A model generated the notes under the pieces. The model made no database searches. It saw nothing but the letters and a program-made list of their open reading frames with translations, and was not told the origin of the DNA. A stretch of 43,215 nucleotides of DNA from an uncultured Brevibacterium sp. (lineage in GTDB: Bacteria; Actinomycetota; Actinomycetes; Actinomycetales; Brevibacteriaceae), in the NCBI GenBank assembly GCA_943914815.1, contig CALUDL010000006.1, positions 1-43,215 of the forward strand, given 5' to 3'. Below, piece after piece: positions 25,208 through 34,290 of this stretch (positions are counted from its first letter, which is position 1; the number at the start of each line of letters is the position of its first letter). Both the position numbers and the translations under genes were made by a program.

Positions 25208-26659
25208 TTAGTCCTTTAGGTGGTAGCGGAATCCGTCCGCGGTGTCTTCAATGACGATGCCTGCTTGGGTGAGTTGATCGCGAATCGCATCAGCGGTGGC
25301 GAAGTCCTTGGCTTTTTTCGCTTCTAATCTGCGGGTTGCAAGTTCAGACACGAGTACGTCCAGGGCCTGGGTGGCGGCGTCTGAGCCGCTTGCGGTTTCT
25401 GCCCACTGGAGACTTGTGGGATTGATTCCCAGTGTGTCAAGCATGGTTTCGACAGCAACCAGGGTGTGTGCGAGCTCTTCGTGGCTTGTGGAGCTTCCGG
25501 CTTCGAGCAGTTTGTATCCCTTGCTCACGTAGTCAAAAACAACCGCGAGCGCCCGAGGTGTACTCAAGTCATCGTCCATGGCCTGCGCAAACTCCGGTGC
25601 CACGTGGCCGCCTTCGTAGCCAGTTTCGAAGGACACAACGGCAGGTGCTGCGTCCCCGAGTGCGGTTCGGGCCCGTGCGAGGAAGTTGGTGATGCGTGTG
25701 ACCGCTGCCTGTTGCTGAGCCACGTTGTCCCGGGTGAATTCGAGTTGGGATCGGTAGTGGCCCGAGGTGAGGAAGAAGCGCACGAGCAACGGTGAGTATT
25801 CGTCAAAAAGATCGTGGGCGAAAATCGAGTTCCCCAAGGACTTGGACATTTTGTTGCCGTCCACACTCACCAGCCCCGAATGCATCCACAGGTTTGCGAA
25901 GGGGTCGCCCGCCGCGTTGGACTGTGCCATTTCGTTTTCGTGGTGGGGGAACCGCAGGTCTCGTCCTCCTCCGTGGATGTCAAACTGCGCACCCAAGTAC
26001 TTGGTGCTCATTGCCGAACATTCAATATGCCAGCCGGGACGACCTCGGCCCCATGGGGTGTCCCACGACGCCGTTACCGGGTCAGCGTCCTTGTGGCCCT
26101 TCCACACCGCGAAGTCACGCGGGTCGCGTTTGCCACGCACGGGGGCGTCGGCGGCGTCTTCCATGCTGTCGCGGTCCTGGCGGGTCAGCGATCCGTATTC
26201 CGGCCACGAGGCAGTGTCGAAGTACACATCGCCTGATCCGTCCTGTGCTGGATACGCATGGCCAGCTTCGATGAGACGAGCGATCAGCTCAATCATTTCT
26301 GGAATGTGCCCGGTAGCCCGCGGTTCATAAGTTGGGGGCGCGACTCCGATCCGCTCATATGCCTCGGTAAAGACTTGCTCATAGAGGAAAGCGTGCGCCC
26401 ACCACGGTCGGCTTTCATCAACTGACTTGGAGAGGATCTTGTCGTCGATGTCAGTGACGTTCCGGACCAGGGTGACGTCGAAGTTCCGGTATGTCATCCA
26501 CCGGCGCAACTGGTCGAAAACAACCGCCGAACGCATGTGCCCAATATGAGGTGCACCTTGGACCGTGGCACCACACACGTAGATGCTCACACACCCCGGC
26601 GTCACGGGCGCGAAAGGCTCTAGCTTGCGGGTTTTCGAGTTATACAGCTGAATCGTCAC
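25208..26659 (-). CDS. cysS: Cysteinyl-tRNA synthetase
   Basis: A 483-residue class I aminoacyl-tRNA synthetase. Zn ligand Cys29 is in YVCGATVQG, the HIGH motif is HIGH at 38-41, and the KMSKS motif is intact in GNKMSKSLGN. The DALR-type helical C-terminus is complete. MshC, the related mycothiol ligase, is shorter and lacks the full C-terminal region, so CysS is the better call. The start is GTG, six bases behind a TACACT hexamer and without a Shine-Dalgarno sequence. It is first in an operon with rlmB. Confidence 0.95.
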   Translation of the reverse strand: MTIQLYNSKTRKLEPFAPVTPGCVSIYVCGATVQGAPHIGHMRSAVVFDQLRRWMTYRNFDVTLVRNVTDIDDKILSKSVDESRPWWAHAFLYEQVFTEAYERIGVAPPTYEPRATGHIPEMIELIARLIEAGHAYPAQDGSGDVYFDTASWPEYGSLTRQDRDSMEDAADAPVRGKRDPRDFAVWKGHKDADPVTASWDTPWGRGRPGWHIECSAMSTKYLGAQFDIHGGGRDLRFPHHENEMAQSNAAGDPFANLWMHSGLVSVDGNKMSKSLGNSIFAHDLFDEYSPLLVRFFLTSGHYRSQLEFTRDNVAQQQAAVTRITNFLARARTALGDAAPAVVSFETGYEGGHVAPEFAQAMDDDLSTPRALAVVFDYVSKGYKLLEAGSSTSHEELAHTLVAVETMLDTLGINPTSLQWAETASGSDAATQALDVLVSELATRRLEAKKAKDFATADAIRDQLTQAGIVIEDTADGFRYHLKD

Positions 26660-26665
26660 GCATCA

Positions 26666-26671
26666 AGTGTA
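26666..26671 (-). promoter_or_regulatory. Probable leaderless -10 of cysS
   Basis: TACACT on the minus strand ends six bases before the GTG of cysS. A TAGACA hexamer lies 15 bases upstream as a near-consensus but closely spaced -35. Confidence 0.45.
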
Positions 26672-26784
26672 CTTAAATGCTGAGCTTGTCTACGATATGG
26701 GACTGCATGACGAAGATGTGATTCATGCTATATATTTCTCGTTCGATCAGCCCCGCAAAGGTCGCTGGGCTGGTTAACGGGCAA

Positions 26785-26799
26785 CACAGATTATCTGTG
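26785..26799 (+). promoter_or_regulatory. Palindrome in the leader of the NSS transporter gene
   Basis: CACAGAT-T-ATCTGTG is a perfect 7-bp inverted repeat with a single central base, ending seven bases before the AAAGGA ribosome binding site (26807-26812). It lies downstream of an AT-rich stretch (TATATATTT, 26729-26737) that may be the -10. It suits a repressor binding site better than a hairpin because there is no loop. It does not match the McbR site of C. glutamicum. Confidence 0.4.
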
Positions 26800-26818
26800 C
26801 AGGTTTAAAGGACAGTTG

Positions 26819-28390
26819 ATGAAACAAGTTACTTCCTCTCAGCCACGCCAGGTCTTTAGTACACAGACGGCGTTCATTATGGCTGCAATTGGATCGGCCG
26901 TGGGGCTGGGCAACATTTGGCGTTTCCCTTATGTTGCGTTTGAAAACGGTGGAGGAGCGTTTATCCTCCCCTATTTGATTGCACTCATCACGGTGGGTAT
27001 CCCTTTTCTGTTCTTGGATTATTCGATCGGACACAAGTTCCGCTCGTCATCACCACTGAACTTCCGCATGCTCAACCGTGGAACCGAACCCATCGGTTGG
27101 ATTCACGTGGGAATCGCGTTCGTAATTTCCATTTATTACGCGGTCATCATCGCGTGGGCGATTTGTTATACGTTTTTCTCACTCAACCTGTCATGGGGAG
27201 ACGACGCAGAAGGCTTCTTTGGCGGAACGTTCCTCCAACAGTCTGGGGATGTCACGTTTAGCGTGCAACCGGTCGTCGGAGTACTGCTACCTCTCATCGC
27301 GGTGTGGGTCGCTACCCTACTGATTCTTGTGGGCGGTGTGCAGAACGGAATTGCGCGCGTCAGCAAGATCTTCTTGCCTATTCTGCTGGTGCTGTTTGTG
27401 GGGTTGGTTATTCGCTCGCTCACCCTTCCGGGCGCTGCTGAAGGACTTAACGCGTTCTTCACCCCTAACTTCAGCGCGCTTGCTGACCCCAAGGTCTGGA
27501 TTGCCGCCTACGGTCAGATCTTCTTCTCCCTGTCCGTTGCTTTCGGAATCATGATCACGTACTCGGCCTACCTCAAGCCACGCACCAACCTTACTGGTTC
27601 TGGCCTGGTCGTTGGTTTCGCTAACTCCAGCTTCGAAATCCTGGCCGGTATTGGTGTGTTCGCCGCTCTTGGCTTCATGGCTCACCAGAGTGGTGTCGCT
27701 GTGAGTGAAACTGTGGCAGGTGGACCAGGGCTCGCGTTCGTTGCCTTCCCTGCTCTCATTTCGGAAATGCCAGGCGGATCCATTTTTGGTGTCCTGTTCT
27801 TCTTGAGCCTGGTGTTCGCCGGTCTGACTTCACTCATTTCGCTGGTACAGGTTGTGACAGCGGCCGTTGCAGACAAACTGGGCATCTCGCAGAAGACCTC
27901 AACGATCGTCTTTGGTGGATTCATGGCAGTTGTCTCCTGTGTCTTCTACCCCACGATCACGGGCTTGAGCGTGCTCGACGTGGTCGATGCCTTCGTGAAC
28001 AACCTGGCCATTGTGGGAATTGCTCTGATCGCTCTCATCTGCTTGGCGTGGGTGATCCGCGCACTGCCAACCCTGCGTGACCACCTCAACAAGGTCAGCA
28101 GTTTCAAGGTGGGCTGGACCTGGATTGCCTTCTTGGGCGTCATCACCCCTGTCGTGTTGGGCTACATGTTCATTACATCCACATATGACTTGGTCAAAAA
28201 CGGATACGGCGAATACCCCGGCTGGTTCGTGGGCGTATTCGGATGGGGCATGGTCGCCGCACTTGTGGTATTCGCGGTGATCCTGTCACTGGTTCCGTGG
28301 CGCAAGAACGTCATTGACGCAGCGCGTACGGACCACGACGAGACACAAGAAGCAATTCACGCTCAAGACGTTCAAGGAGAACACGCATGA
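26819..28390 (+). CDS. metP: Neurotransmitter:sodium symporter family transporter (MetP-like)
   Basis: A 523-residue NSS transporter with about 12 helices and the family signature GSAVGLGNIWRFPY in helix 1, whose unwound part binds substrate and Na+. Paired with a MetS subunit, it resembles C. glutamicum MetPS, which imports methionine and alanine with Na+; the substrate here is inferred from that pairing. The ATG at 26819 is chosen over the adjacent in-frame TTG because AAAGGA is six bases from it. Its TGA overlaps the metS ATG as ATGA. Confidence 0.9.
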   Translation: MKQVTSSQPRQVFSTQTAFIMAAIGSAVGLGNIWRFPYVAFENGGGAFILPYLIALITVGIPFLFLDYSIGHKFRSSSPLNFRMLNRGTEPIGWIHVGIAFVISIYYAVIIAWAICYTFFSLNLSWGDDAEGFFGGTFLQQSGDVTFSVQPVVGVLLPLIAVWVATLLILVGGVQNGIARVSKIFLPILLVLFVGLVIRSLTLPGAAEGLNAFFTPNFSALADPKVWIAAYGQIFFSLSVAFGIMITYSAYLKPRTNLTGSGLVVGFANSSFEILAGIGVFAALGFMAHQSGVAVSETVAGGPGLAFVAFPALISEMPGGSIFGVLFFLSLVFAGLTSLISLVQVVTAAVADKLGISQKTSTIVFGGFMAVVSCVFYPTITGLSVLDVVDAFVNNLAIVGIALIALICLAWVIRALPTLRDHLNKVSSFKVGWTWIAFLGVITPVVLGYMFITSTYDLVKNGYGEYPGWFVGVFGWGMVAALVVFAVILSLVPWRKNVIDAARTDHDETQEAIHAQDVQGEHA

Positions 28391-28494
28391 CCACATCGGC
28401 AATCATCATGATGCTGCTGTCCATTATCACCGTATGGGGTGGATTGGGAGCCGCGATCGTGCACTTGAAGAAGCACTCAGACGTCGAAGGCTGA
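28387..28494 (+). CDS. metS: MetS family small subunit of the NSS transporter
   Basis: A 35-residue protein: MTTSAIIMMLLSIITVWGG begins a single transmembrane helix, continuing to HLKKHSD on the cytosolic side. Size, location and the W-G-G-L-G turn fit the MetS family of NSS small subunits, which are needed for transport. The ATG overlaps the transporter stop (ATGA), so stoichiometric, coupled synthesis is expected. C. glutamicum MetS is longer (about 60 residues). Confidence 0.85.
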   Translation: MTTSAIIMMLLSIITVWGGLGAAIVHLKKHSDVEG

Positions 28495-28515
28495 GTCTGC
28501 TAGAGCTAAGTAATC

Positions 28516-28562
28516 ATGTAGGAACCGCGTTCAGCTATAGAAGCTGAACGCGGTTCCTACAT
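28516..28562 (+). terminator. 20-bp perfect hairpin behind metPS
   Basis: A 20-bp perfect stem (left arm 28516-28535, starting ATGTAGGAACC; right arm 28543-28562) with loop TATAGAA lies 22 bases after the metS stop. No T run follows (AGACTGGG), so it may act as a terminator with Rho or as a 3' stabiliser. The stem is unusually long. Confidence 0.7.
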
Positions 28563-28606
28563 AGACTGGGATTTATACACATAGTCGATCACGCATAGGA
28601 GTTGAC

Positions 28607-29710
28607 GTGCCCACAACAGTTAAAGGCATCGTTGCCAAAGCTAAAGGACAGCCGGTCGAACTCGTCGACATCGTCATTCCTGACCCCGGCCCGGGCGAGG
28701 TCGTGGTCGACGTGCAGTCCTGCGGTGTGTGCCACACGGACTTTCACTACCGCGAAGGCGGAATCGGAGACAACTACCCGTACCTGCTGGGTCACGAATC
28801 CGCGGGAGTCGTTTCCCAGGTAGGCGAAGGTGTCACAAATGTTGAACCTGGCGACTTCGTGATTCTCAACTGGCGCGCCATCTGTGGTGAGTGCCGCGCC
28901 TGTAAACGAGGCGAACCGTGGTACTGCTTCGACACCCACAACGCGACTCAGAAGATGACTCTCACCGACGGCACGGAACTCGAAGCGGCCCTTGGAATCG
29001 GTAGCTTCGCAGACAAGACCCTGGTGGCTGCCGGGCAGTGCACCAAAGTCGAAGAAACCGACCCGGCGGTCGCTGGCCTGTTGGGGTGCGGTGTCATGGC
29101 CGGTCTGGGTGCAGCCATCAACACCGGTCAAGTCACGCGCGGTCAATCCGTCGCTGTCATCGGCTGTGGTGGAGTGGGAGCGGCAGCCGTTGCTGGAGCA
29201 CGCCTGGCAGGCGCCTCCCGCATCATTGCGATCGACTTTGACGACCGGAAGCTTCAGTGGGCAACAGATCTCGGTGCCACGCACACCATCAACTCGCGCG
29301 ACCTCGGCGAGGATGACGTTGTCACCGCTGTGCAGGAACTCACCGGTGGTTTTGGTGCTGACGTCGTAATCGACGCGGTTGGGGTTCCTGAAACGTGGCG
29401 CCAGGCCTTCTACGCCCGCGATCTCGCCGGAACTGTGGTGCTCGTGGGAGTACCTACCCCTGAAATGGAACTGTCCGTTCCGCTCCTCGACGTTTTTGGT
29501 CGCGGTGGCTCGCTGAAGTCCAGTTGGTACGGCGACTGCTTGCCCGAACGCGACTTCCCCATGTTCATCGACCTATTCAAACAAGGTCGCCTGCCTCTGG
29601 ACAAATTCGTTTCTGAACGCATCACAATTGACCAAGTTGAAGACGCGTTTGCCAAAATGGGACGCGGTGAAGTTCTACGATCGGTGGTTATCAATGACAG
29701 CGCGAATTGA
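28607..29710 (+). CDS. mscR: S-(hydroxymethyl)mycothiol dehydrogenase
   Basis: A 367-residue zinc alcohol dehydrogenase of the mycothiol-dependent formaldehyde/nitrosothiol type. Catalytic zinc ligands include Cys39 in [14 protein letters not shown] and His in GHESAG; the structural zinc site is [15 protein letters not shown]. The NAD site is [18 protein letters not shown]. It oxidises the formaldehyde-mycothiol adduct and reduces S-nitrosomycothiol. The start is GTG after AGGAG. It overlaps the next gene, an MBL hydrolase, by 17 bases, as in Mycobacterium tuberculosis Rv2259-Rv2260. This implies that the host makes mycothiol. Confidence 0.95.
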   Translation: MPTTVKGIVAKAKGQPVELVDIVIPDPGPGEVVVDVQSCGVCHTDFHYREGGIGDNYPYLLGHESAGVVSQVGEGVTNVEPGDFVILNWRAICGECRACKRGEPWYCFDTHNATQKMTLTDGTELEAALGIGSFADKTLVAAGQCTKVEETDPAVAGLLGCGVMAGLGAAINTGQVTRGQSVAVIGCGGVGAAAVAGARLAGASRIIAIDFDDRKLQWATDLGATHTINSRDLGEDDVVTAVQELTGGFGADVVIDAVGVPETWRQAFYARDLAGTVVLVGVPTPEMELSVPLLDVFGRGGSLKSSWYGDCLPERDFPMFIDLFKQGRLPLDKFVSERITIDQVEDAFAKMGRGEVLRSVVINDSAN

Positions 29711-30407
29711 ACGACTCATCACGTCTGGCACTTTTTCGCTTGACGGCGGAACGTGGGACGTGGACAACAACGTGTGGATTGTGGGGGATGACGCCGAGGT
29801 CGTTGTCGTTGACCCTGCCCACGACCCTGAGCGCGTGGCAGATCAGGTGGGAACACGTTTTTGCGAACGTATCCTGCTCACACACGGTCACGACGACCAC
29901 ATTCGCTACGCACTTGAAACGAAGGACTCGCTGGGCGGTATCCCCGTGTGCCTCAATGCAGAAGACGTGATGCTGTGGGACGCCGTATTCCCAGACGTTA
30001 AACCGGATGAAAACATCCAGGATGGAAACACGTTCAGCATCGCGGGACTTCAGTTAAAAGCCTTGCACACGCCGGGCCACTCCCCCGGTTCCACATGCTT
30101 CTACATCGAAAGCGGACTCACGCTCGCCCAGTTGCCAAACGACCTCGGGCAGGCTGTAGACCAGTTGCGCGACGAACTAGGCGAAAACGCCGGCGTTCCC
30201 GTTTTGCTGTCCGGCGACACTCTGTTTTCTGGTGGTCCGGGCGCCACTGGACGGTCGTATTCGTCCTTTGACACCATCATTGATTCGATTCGCTCCACAC
30301 TGTTTGAGCTCCCAGATTCAACCGTGGTTCTCACTGGGCACGGTGACGCCACAACAATTGGCGCTGAACGTCCTCAACTGGACGAATGGATCGCCCGCGG
30401 TCACTAA
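29694..30407 (+). CDS. MBL-fold hydrolase, probable S-formylmycothiol hydrolase
   Basis: A 237-residue metallo-beta-lactamase-fold hydrolase with the metal motif THGHDDH (His64, His66, Asp68, His69), the second His in [10 protein letters not shown], Asp in LSGDTLF and the final His in LTGHGDAT. This is the glyoxalase II-like set. By its overlap with mscR it probably hydrolyses the S-formylmycothiol formed there to formate and mycothiol (inference from context). The ATG at 29694 gives the normal N-terminus; the frame is open further into mscR. Confidence 0.88.
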   Translation: MTARIERLITSGTFSLDGGTWDVDNNVWIVGDDAEVVVVDPAHDPERVADQVGTRFCERILLTHGHDDHIRYALETKDSLGGIPVCLNAEDVMLWDAVFPDVKPDENIQDGNTFSIAGLQLKALHTPGHSPGSTCFYIESGLTLAQLPNDLGQAVDQLRDELGENAGVPVLLSGDTLFSGGPGATGRSYSSFDTIIDSIRSTLFELPDSTVVLTGHGDATTIGAERPQLDEWIARGH

Positions 30408-30457
30408 ACCCCGTTAAACTGTCTGTACCAACCTTCAAAACAAGGGAGTTAGTGTCC

Positions 30458-32086
30458 GTGGTTGACCAGTATCCAATCCTCACAATCCTTCCGCCTTTCA
30501 TCGCGATTATCAGTGCGATCGTCACCCGGCGGGTGGTTCTCAGCCTGGGGTTGGGCGTGGTTCTCGCAGCTCTTCTCGTTGAAAACTTCAACCCTCTGGG
30601 TACCCTGTCTCAAATCTGGTCAGCGTTCGCGGTAATCTTCTGGGACTCTGAAGCTGGGCGAGTGAACACTGACCAGGTGTTCAACCTGATCTTCCTGGTG
30701 ATCCTGGGAGTCATTACCGCGCTCGTGCTCATGGCTGGGGGAACAGAAGCATTTTCGGATTGGGCAGTTAAACACATCAAGTCACGCCGTGGAGCAAAGC
30801 TGCTTGCCGCGTTTTTGGGAATTGCCATCTTCATTGATGACTATTTCAACGCTTTGGCGGTGGGGCAGGTCGCACGTCCGGTGTCTGACCGGTTCAAAGT
30901 TTCGCGTGCGAAACTCGCGTATATCATCGACTCAACTGCTGCTCCTGTTTCTGTTCTCGCACCGTTTTCAAGTTGGGGCGCTTCGATCATTGGTCTCATG
31001 GCCCCCATCATTGTGGCAGCCGCGGTCGCTCCTAATGGGGTCATGGGCTTTTTGGGAGCAGCGGCTGCGAACTATTACGCGATCGGTGCGATCGTCGTGG
31101 TCTTCATGGTCATCATTTTCAGTCTGGAAGCTGGACCCATGCGGCGGGAAGAACGCAGGGCCCTAGCCGAAGGCGAAATGTTTGCAAAAGACGCCGAAAT
31201 CCCCGGCGAGCTTTCCGAAGACCTCCCTGTTTACCGTCCCGGCGCACTCCGCTCGTTGATCGTTCCGTTCGTGTTCTTGGTTGTCGGTGTTATTGGCGCC
31301 ATGTTCATCACCGGTTACATGGAAAGCGGAAGTGCTAACCCCATGGACATGCTCGCCTCTACCTTGGTGCCCAACTCACTCTTGTACGGAGGCATCGCCG
31401 GTCTTATCGCCGCCGTGTTCTACTACTTCCGTTACACAAGTAGTCACTCCAAGTTCAATGCAGGCACCCTGTTTAAGGGGGTTGCCGAAGGCACTAAGTC
31501 CATGCTTCCAGCCATCTACATTTTGATCCTCGCGTGGATGCTGGGAACCGTGGTCGAAGCTTTGGGCACCGGCGAATACCTAGGTGGACTCGTTGAAAAT
31601 GCAGGCATCCCCACCCAGTGGTTGGTCCCGCTCATGTTCGTGGTTGCAGCGGCTATGGCATTTGCCACGGGAACCTCGTGGGGCTCATTCGGCCTGCTGA
31701 TCCCGCTTGCCGGGGACATCCTGTTGGCAGTAGGTGCGACCGACATGGTGCTGCCTGCTCTGGGTGCAGTTCTTGCAGGTGCGGTGATGGGCGACCACTG
31801 CTCACCTATTTCCGACACCACTATCTTGTCGTCGACTGGTGCAGGGTGTGAAGTTGTCACTCACGTACAGACGCAGCTGCCATACTCTTTGGCTACTGCC
31901 GTTGCCGCTTTGGTTGGTTACATCTCCGTGGCCATCACTCACCAGGTGTGGGTGGGCATGATCGTCACTCTGGTGGTGCTTACTGGATTGGTCCTCGCCG
32001 GAGTGTGGCGTTGGACCCGCCTGGAGAAGATTCACGGGTTCGAACTTGATGATGAACCCATGGCAACCGAAGCAAACAACGCGTAG
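30458..32086 (+). CDS. NhaC family Na+/H+ antiporter
   Basis: A 542-residue membrane protein with about 12-13 helices. The NhaC-family signature GDHCSPISDTTILSSTGAGC is near residue 445, and FIDDYFNALAVG lies near residue 128. Members exchange Na+ (or an organic acid or basic solute) for H+. The second GTG (30458, MVDQYPIL) is preferred since AAGGGAG is nine bases upstream; the first GTG, two codons earlier, is only three bases away from it. It is 50 bases behind the MBL gene. It may use the same Na+ gradient as MetPS. Confidence 0.88.
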   Translation: MVDQYPILTILPPFIAIISAIVTRRVVLSLGLGVVLAALLVENFNPLGTLSQIWSAFAVIFWDSEAGRVNTDQVFNLIFLVILGVITALVLMAGGTEAFSDWAVKHIKSRRGAKLLAAFLGIAIFIDDYFNALAVGQVARPVSDRFKVSRAKLAYIIDSTAAPVSVLAPFSSWGASIIGLMAPIIVAAAVAPNGVMGFLGAAAANYYAIGAIVVVFMVIIFSLEAGPMRREERRALAEGEMFAKDAEIPGELSEDLPVYRPGALRSLIVPFVFLVVGVIGAMFITGYMESGSANPMDMLASTLVPNSLLYGGIAGLIAAVFYYFRYTSSHSKFNAGTLFKGVAEGTKSMLPAIYILILAWMLGTVVEALGTGEYLGGLVENAGIPTQWLVPLMFVVAAAMAFATGTSWGSFGLLIPLAGDILLAVGATDMVLPALGAVLAGAVMGDHCSPISDTTILSSTGAGCEVVTHVQTQLPYSLATAVAALVGYISVAITHQVWVGMIVTLVVLTGLVLAGVWRWTRLEKIHGFELDDEPMATEANNA

Positions 32087-32107
32087 TTTTACATAAAGGA
32101 CCTGTGC

Positions 32108-33007
32108 ATGACGGCGTGTTCTGACTTTTTTGACGAGCCTCTTCTTGGGACTGCTCTTGAAGCGACCCGGTGGGTGTGCGTGGAGTTCAGCCACGGATGG
32201 GGCCATGACGCTTTGGACGGCTTTGCCCTGGGTGAGGAACTAGCATCCCAAATCAAAGCCCACATGAATGCGCACAATGCGCGGTTCCAGTTCATTCGCG
32301 AGCCTGGCCGGGAGGGTCAAGACGCAAATGGTCACCGCGTGTTTGTTGCAGAGTCAACGCCAGGCAAGGAAGCTCTGTACACCCTCACCATCAAAAGCGT
32401 GTCCGATCTCCTTGATTTGGACGTATCTAACCCTGCGACGATACCCGGCGCTACCGCCGTCGAATCGCCTTTGGCACTCATCTGCACGCATGGCAAGCGC
32501 GATGTCTGCTGTGCTCTCAAAGGTCGCCCGGTTGCAGCGCTTTTGTCGCAGCATGCCAGCGGACCACAGGACGCTGACGCTCACGAGGAAACCACCTCGA
32601 CGCGGGTGTGGGAAACCAGCCACACGGGTGGCCACCGGTTCGCACCCGCTGTGATCGTCCTCCCATGGGGGTTCACGTACGGGCGGGCCGACGCGCAAGC
32701 GGCGCGCCAGATCTGGGACTTGGCTGTCGATAACCAGGTTCACCTGGATCTGTTGCGTGGGCGCAGTGCGTTTTCGAAACCAGAGCAGGCCGCCGAGGTG
32801 GCAGTCCGGTCCCACTACCTCCTCACCGGGGTTGCCGATGTCGTTGGAGTGGAAGCCACAAGCGACACCGTGTTTCAGGTGAAGTGCGCAAACGGGGACA
32901 CGCACGCGGTAGAAGTTGAGCACACAGTCAGTGATCTACCCCCGCGCCCGGCGACGTGTGGAAAAGGCGATAAAGAGGTTAAAGCGTTTAACGCTACGTT
33001 GCTGTGA
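32108..33007 (+). CDS. Sucrase/ferredoxin-like family protein
   Basis: A 299-residue protein of the Suc_Fer-like family (PF06999). It carries the thioredoxin-like ferredoxin fold with Cys126, His128 and Cys134-Cys135 (ICTHGKRDVCC) and the downstream motif HTGGHRFAPAVIVLPWG, which together look like a [2Fe-2S]-binding site. A redox role is likely, but no reaction has been assigned and the name sucrase is historical. The ATG follows AAAGGA. It lies 22 bases behind the antiporter, so probably in the same transcript. Confidence 0.85.
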   Translation: MTACSDFFDEPLLGTALEATRWVCVEFSHGWGHDALDGFALGEELASQIKAHMNAHNARFQFIREPGREGQDANGHRVFVAESTPGKEALYTLTIKSVSDLLDLDVSNPATIPGATAVESPLALICTHGKRDVCCALKGRPVAALLSQHASGPQDADAHEETTSTRVWETSHTGGHRFAPAVIVLPWGFTYGRADAQAARQIWDLAVDNQVHLDLLRGRSAFSKPEQAAEVAVRSHYLLTGVADVVGVEATSDTVFQVKCANGDTHAVEVEHTVSDLPPRPATCGKGDKEVKAFNATLL

Positions 33008-33045
33008 CATACACATAATGAGATGCGCGCCACATACATTCCGGG

Positions 33046-33051
33046 TAAGAT
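33046..33051 (+). promoter_or_regulatory. Probable leaderless -10 of the baeRF gene
   Basis: TAAGAT, near the TATAAT consensus, ends six bases before the ATG at 33058. No Shine-Dalgarno sequence is seen. This gives the downstream gene its own promoter. Confidence 0.5.
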
Positions 33052-33057
33052 CCATGC

Positions 33058-34143
33058 ATGGGACACAGTAGTTTTGACCAGATCGAAAAAACCCACCTCG
33101 ACCAGATGGCACAGGCTACCGGAGCTCATCTTTCGGTGCTCATGCCCGTTGATCGCACCGATCAACAGTCGCGCGAATCTTCTACGCGCCTCAAATCGCT
33201 TCTTGGTGAAGCACAACGGCAGCTTGCAGAGGCAGGACTTTCAAGTAGCGACATTGACGCGCGCTTAGAGCCGTTCACTGCACTGATCAACGACGGTCCT
33301 TTTTGGCGTAACCAAGGCGACGGCCTCGCACTGTATTCCGCTGACAATGTCCACTTTGTTTTCCGCGTGGGTGTCCCGCTGGCTGAGCGCGTCCACGTGG
33401 GCGAACAGTTCGCGTTGCGCCCGCTGGCAACGGCGTTGGCCGAATCTTCCAAGTTCTACATTCTGGCTCTCTCACGTGCCAAGGTGCGTTTGTTTGACGC
33501 TACCCGCGACTCACTTACGCAGCTGGACTTGGGTGACACAGTTCCATCTTCGCTTGACGATGTTGTGAGCCCGGATGAGCGCCAACGCCAGCTCCAGTCC
33601 CGTTCAGTCGGTGGAGATCGCGCCATGTTCCACGGTCACGGAGCAGGAGATGAAGTTGACGCAGTGTTTGTCGACAAATTCCTCAAAGCTGTGGGCCAGG
33701 GAGTTGGCGACTTGCTGGGTAAGGCCCGGTCACAGCCCATGGTTTTGGCTGCAGTTGCTGAAGCACACCCGGCGTTTAAGCAGTTCTGCACGTACCCCGC
33801 ACTGCAAGACGCGATGGTCAAGGGGAACCCAGACGACCGCTCCCCCAAGGAACTTCACGCTGCCGCGTGGGAGGCTCTGCTTCCCACATTCAAAGCGCAA
33901 GACGACGCCGTGTTTGAACGATTTTCGGCGAAGCTCGGAACCGGTTCGGCCTCTACTCAGAGTGACAGTATTCGCGAAGCAGCTGTTGAAGGGCGAGTGG
34001 ACACGCTGTTCATTAACCCCAGTGTGACGCGGAATGCTGATGCCGTGAACGAGGCCATTCTGGCCACTCTGCAGAATTCGGGCAAGCTCATCATCATGTC
34101 CGACGGCAGTGTAGAGAACGTGGCAGCACTGTTCCGTTACTGA
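33058..34143 (+). CDS. baeRF-family (release-factor-like) protein
   Basis: A 361-residue protein recognised as a bacterial homologue of archaeo-eukaryotic release factors (the baeRF families, nearest to the group with LSVLMPVDRTD at the N-terminus). The N-terminal domain has KFYILALSRAKVRLFDATRD, typical of the family, and the C-terminal part (DTLFINPSV to SVENVAALFRY) is the eRF1 domain 3-like fold. The central linker has a His/Gly segment (MFHGHGAGDEVD). The GGQ peptide-release motif is not visible; VGQGVGD is the closest. Bacterial members may act in ribosome rescue, but this is untested. Confidence 0.8.
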   Translation: MGHSSFDQIEKTHLDQMAQATGAHLSVLMPVDRTDQQSRESSTRLKSLLGEAQRQLAEAGLSSSDIDARLEPFTALINDGPFWRNQGDGLALYSADNVHFVFRVGVPLAERVHVGEQFALRPLATALAESSKFYILALSRAKVRLFDATRDSLTQLDLGDTVPSSLDDVVSPDERQRQLQSRSVGGDRAMFHGHGAGDEVDAVFVDKFLKAVGQGVGDLLGKARSQPMVLAAVAEAHPAFKQFCTYPALQDAMVKGNPDDRSPKELHAAAWEALLPTFKAQDDAVFERFSAKLGTGSASTQSDSIREAAVEGRVDTLFINPSVTRNADAVNEAILATLQNSGKLIIMSDGSVENVAALFRY

Positions 34144-34195
34144 GCAGGATTCTACGAATAACAGCCAGTGGCTAGGTGTGCGAGTGAAGGGATAC

Positions 34196-34250
34196 TTAAC
34201 CGCGGGTTAAACCGTGCGTAACCAGAATCACTTCTTTCACATTCTAGACT
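34196..34250 (+). promoter_or_regulatory. Candidate PHO-box-like repeats and promoter of the nucleotidase
   Basis: Three related hexamers, TTAACC (34196), TTAAAC (34207) and GTAACC (34218), recur every 11 bases, the spacing of PhoP boxes in Streptomyces and relatives. The first two also form a perfect palindrome, TTAACC-GCG-GGTTAA (34196-34210). A -10, TAGACT, lies at 34245-34250, and its expected -35 position (about 34222) has only CCAGAA, as in activator-dependent promoters. PhoP control is inferred from repeat spacing and the gene's function. The rest of the 147-base gap holds nothing I recognise. Confidence 0.45.
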
Positions 34251-34290
34251 CAGAGGGTCCCCAAAACTCCCTAAGAAATGAGTCTGTGAG

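Noticed and set aside
30452..30454. First GTG as start of the NhaC-type antiporter
   Set aside because: It lies only three bases from the ribosome binding site; the GTG two codons later has normal spacing.
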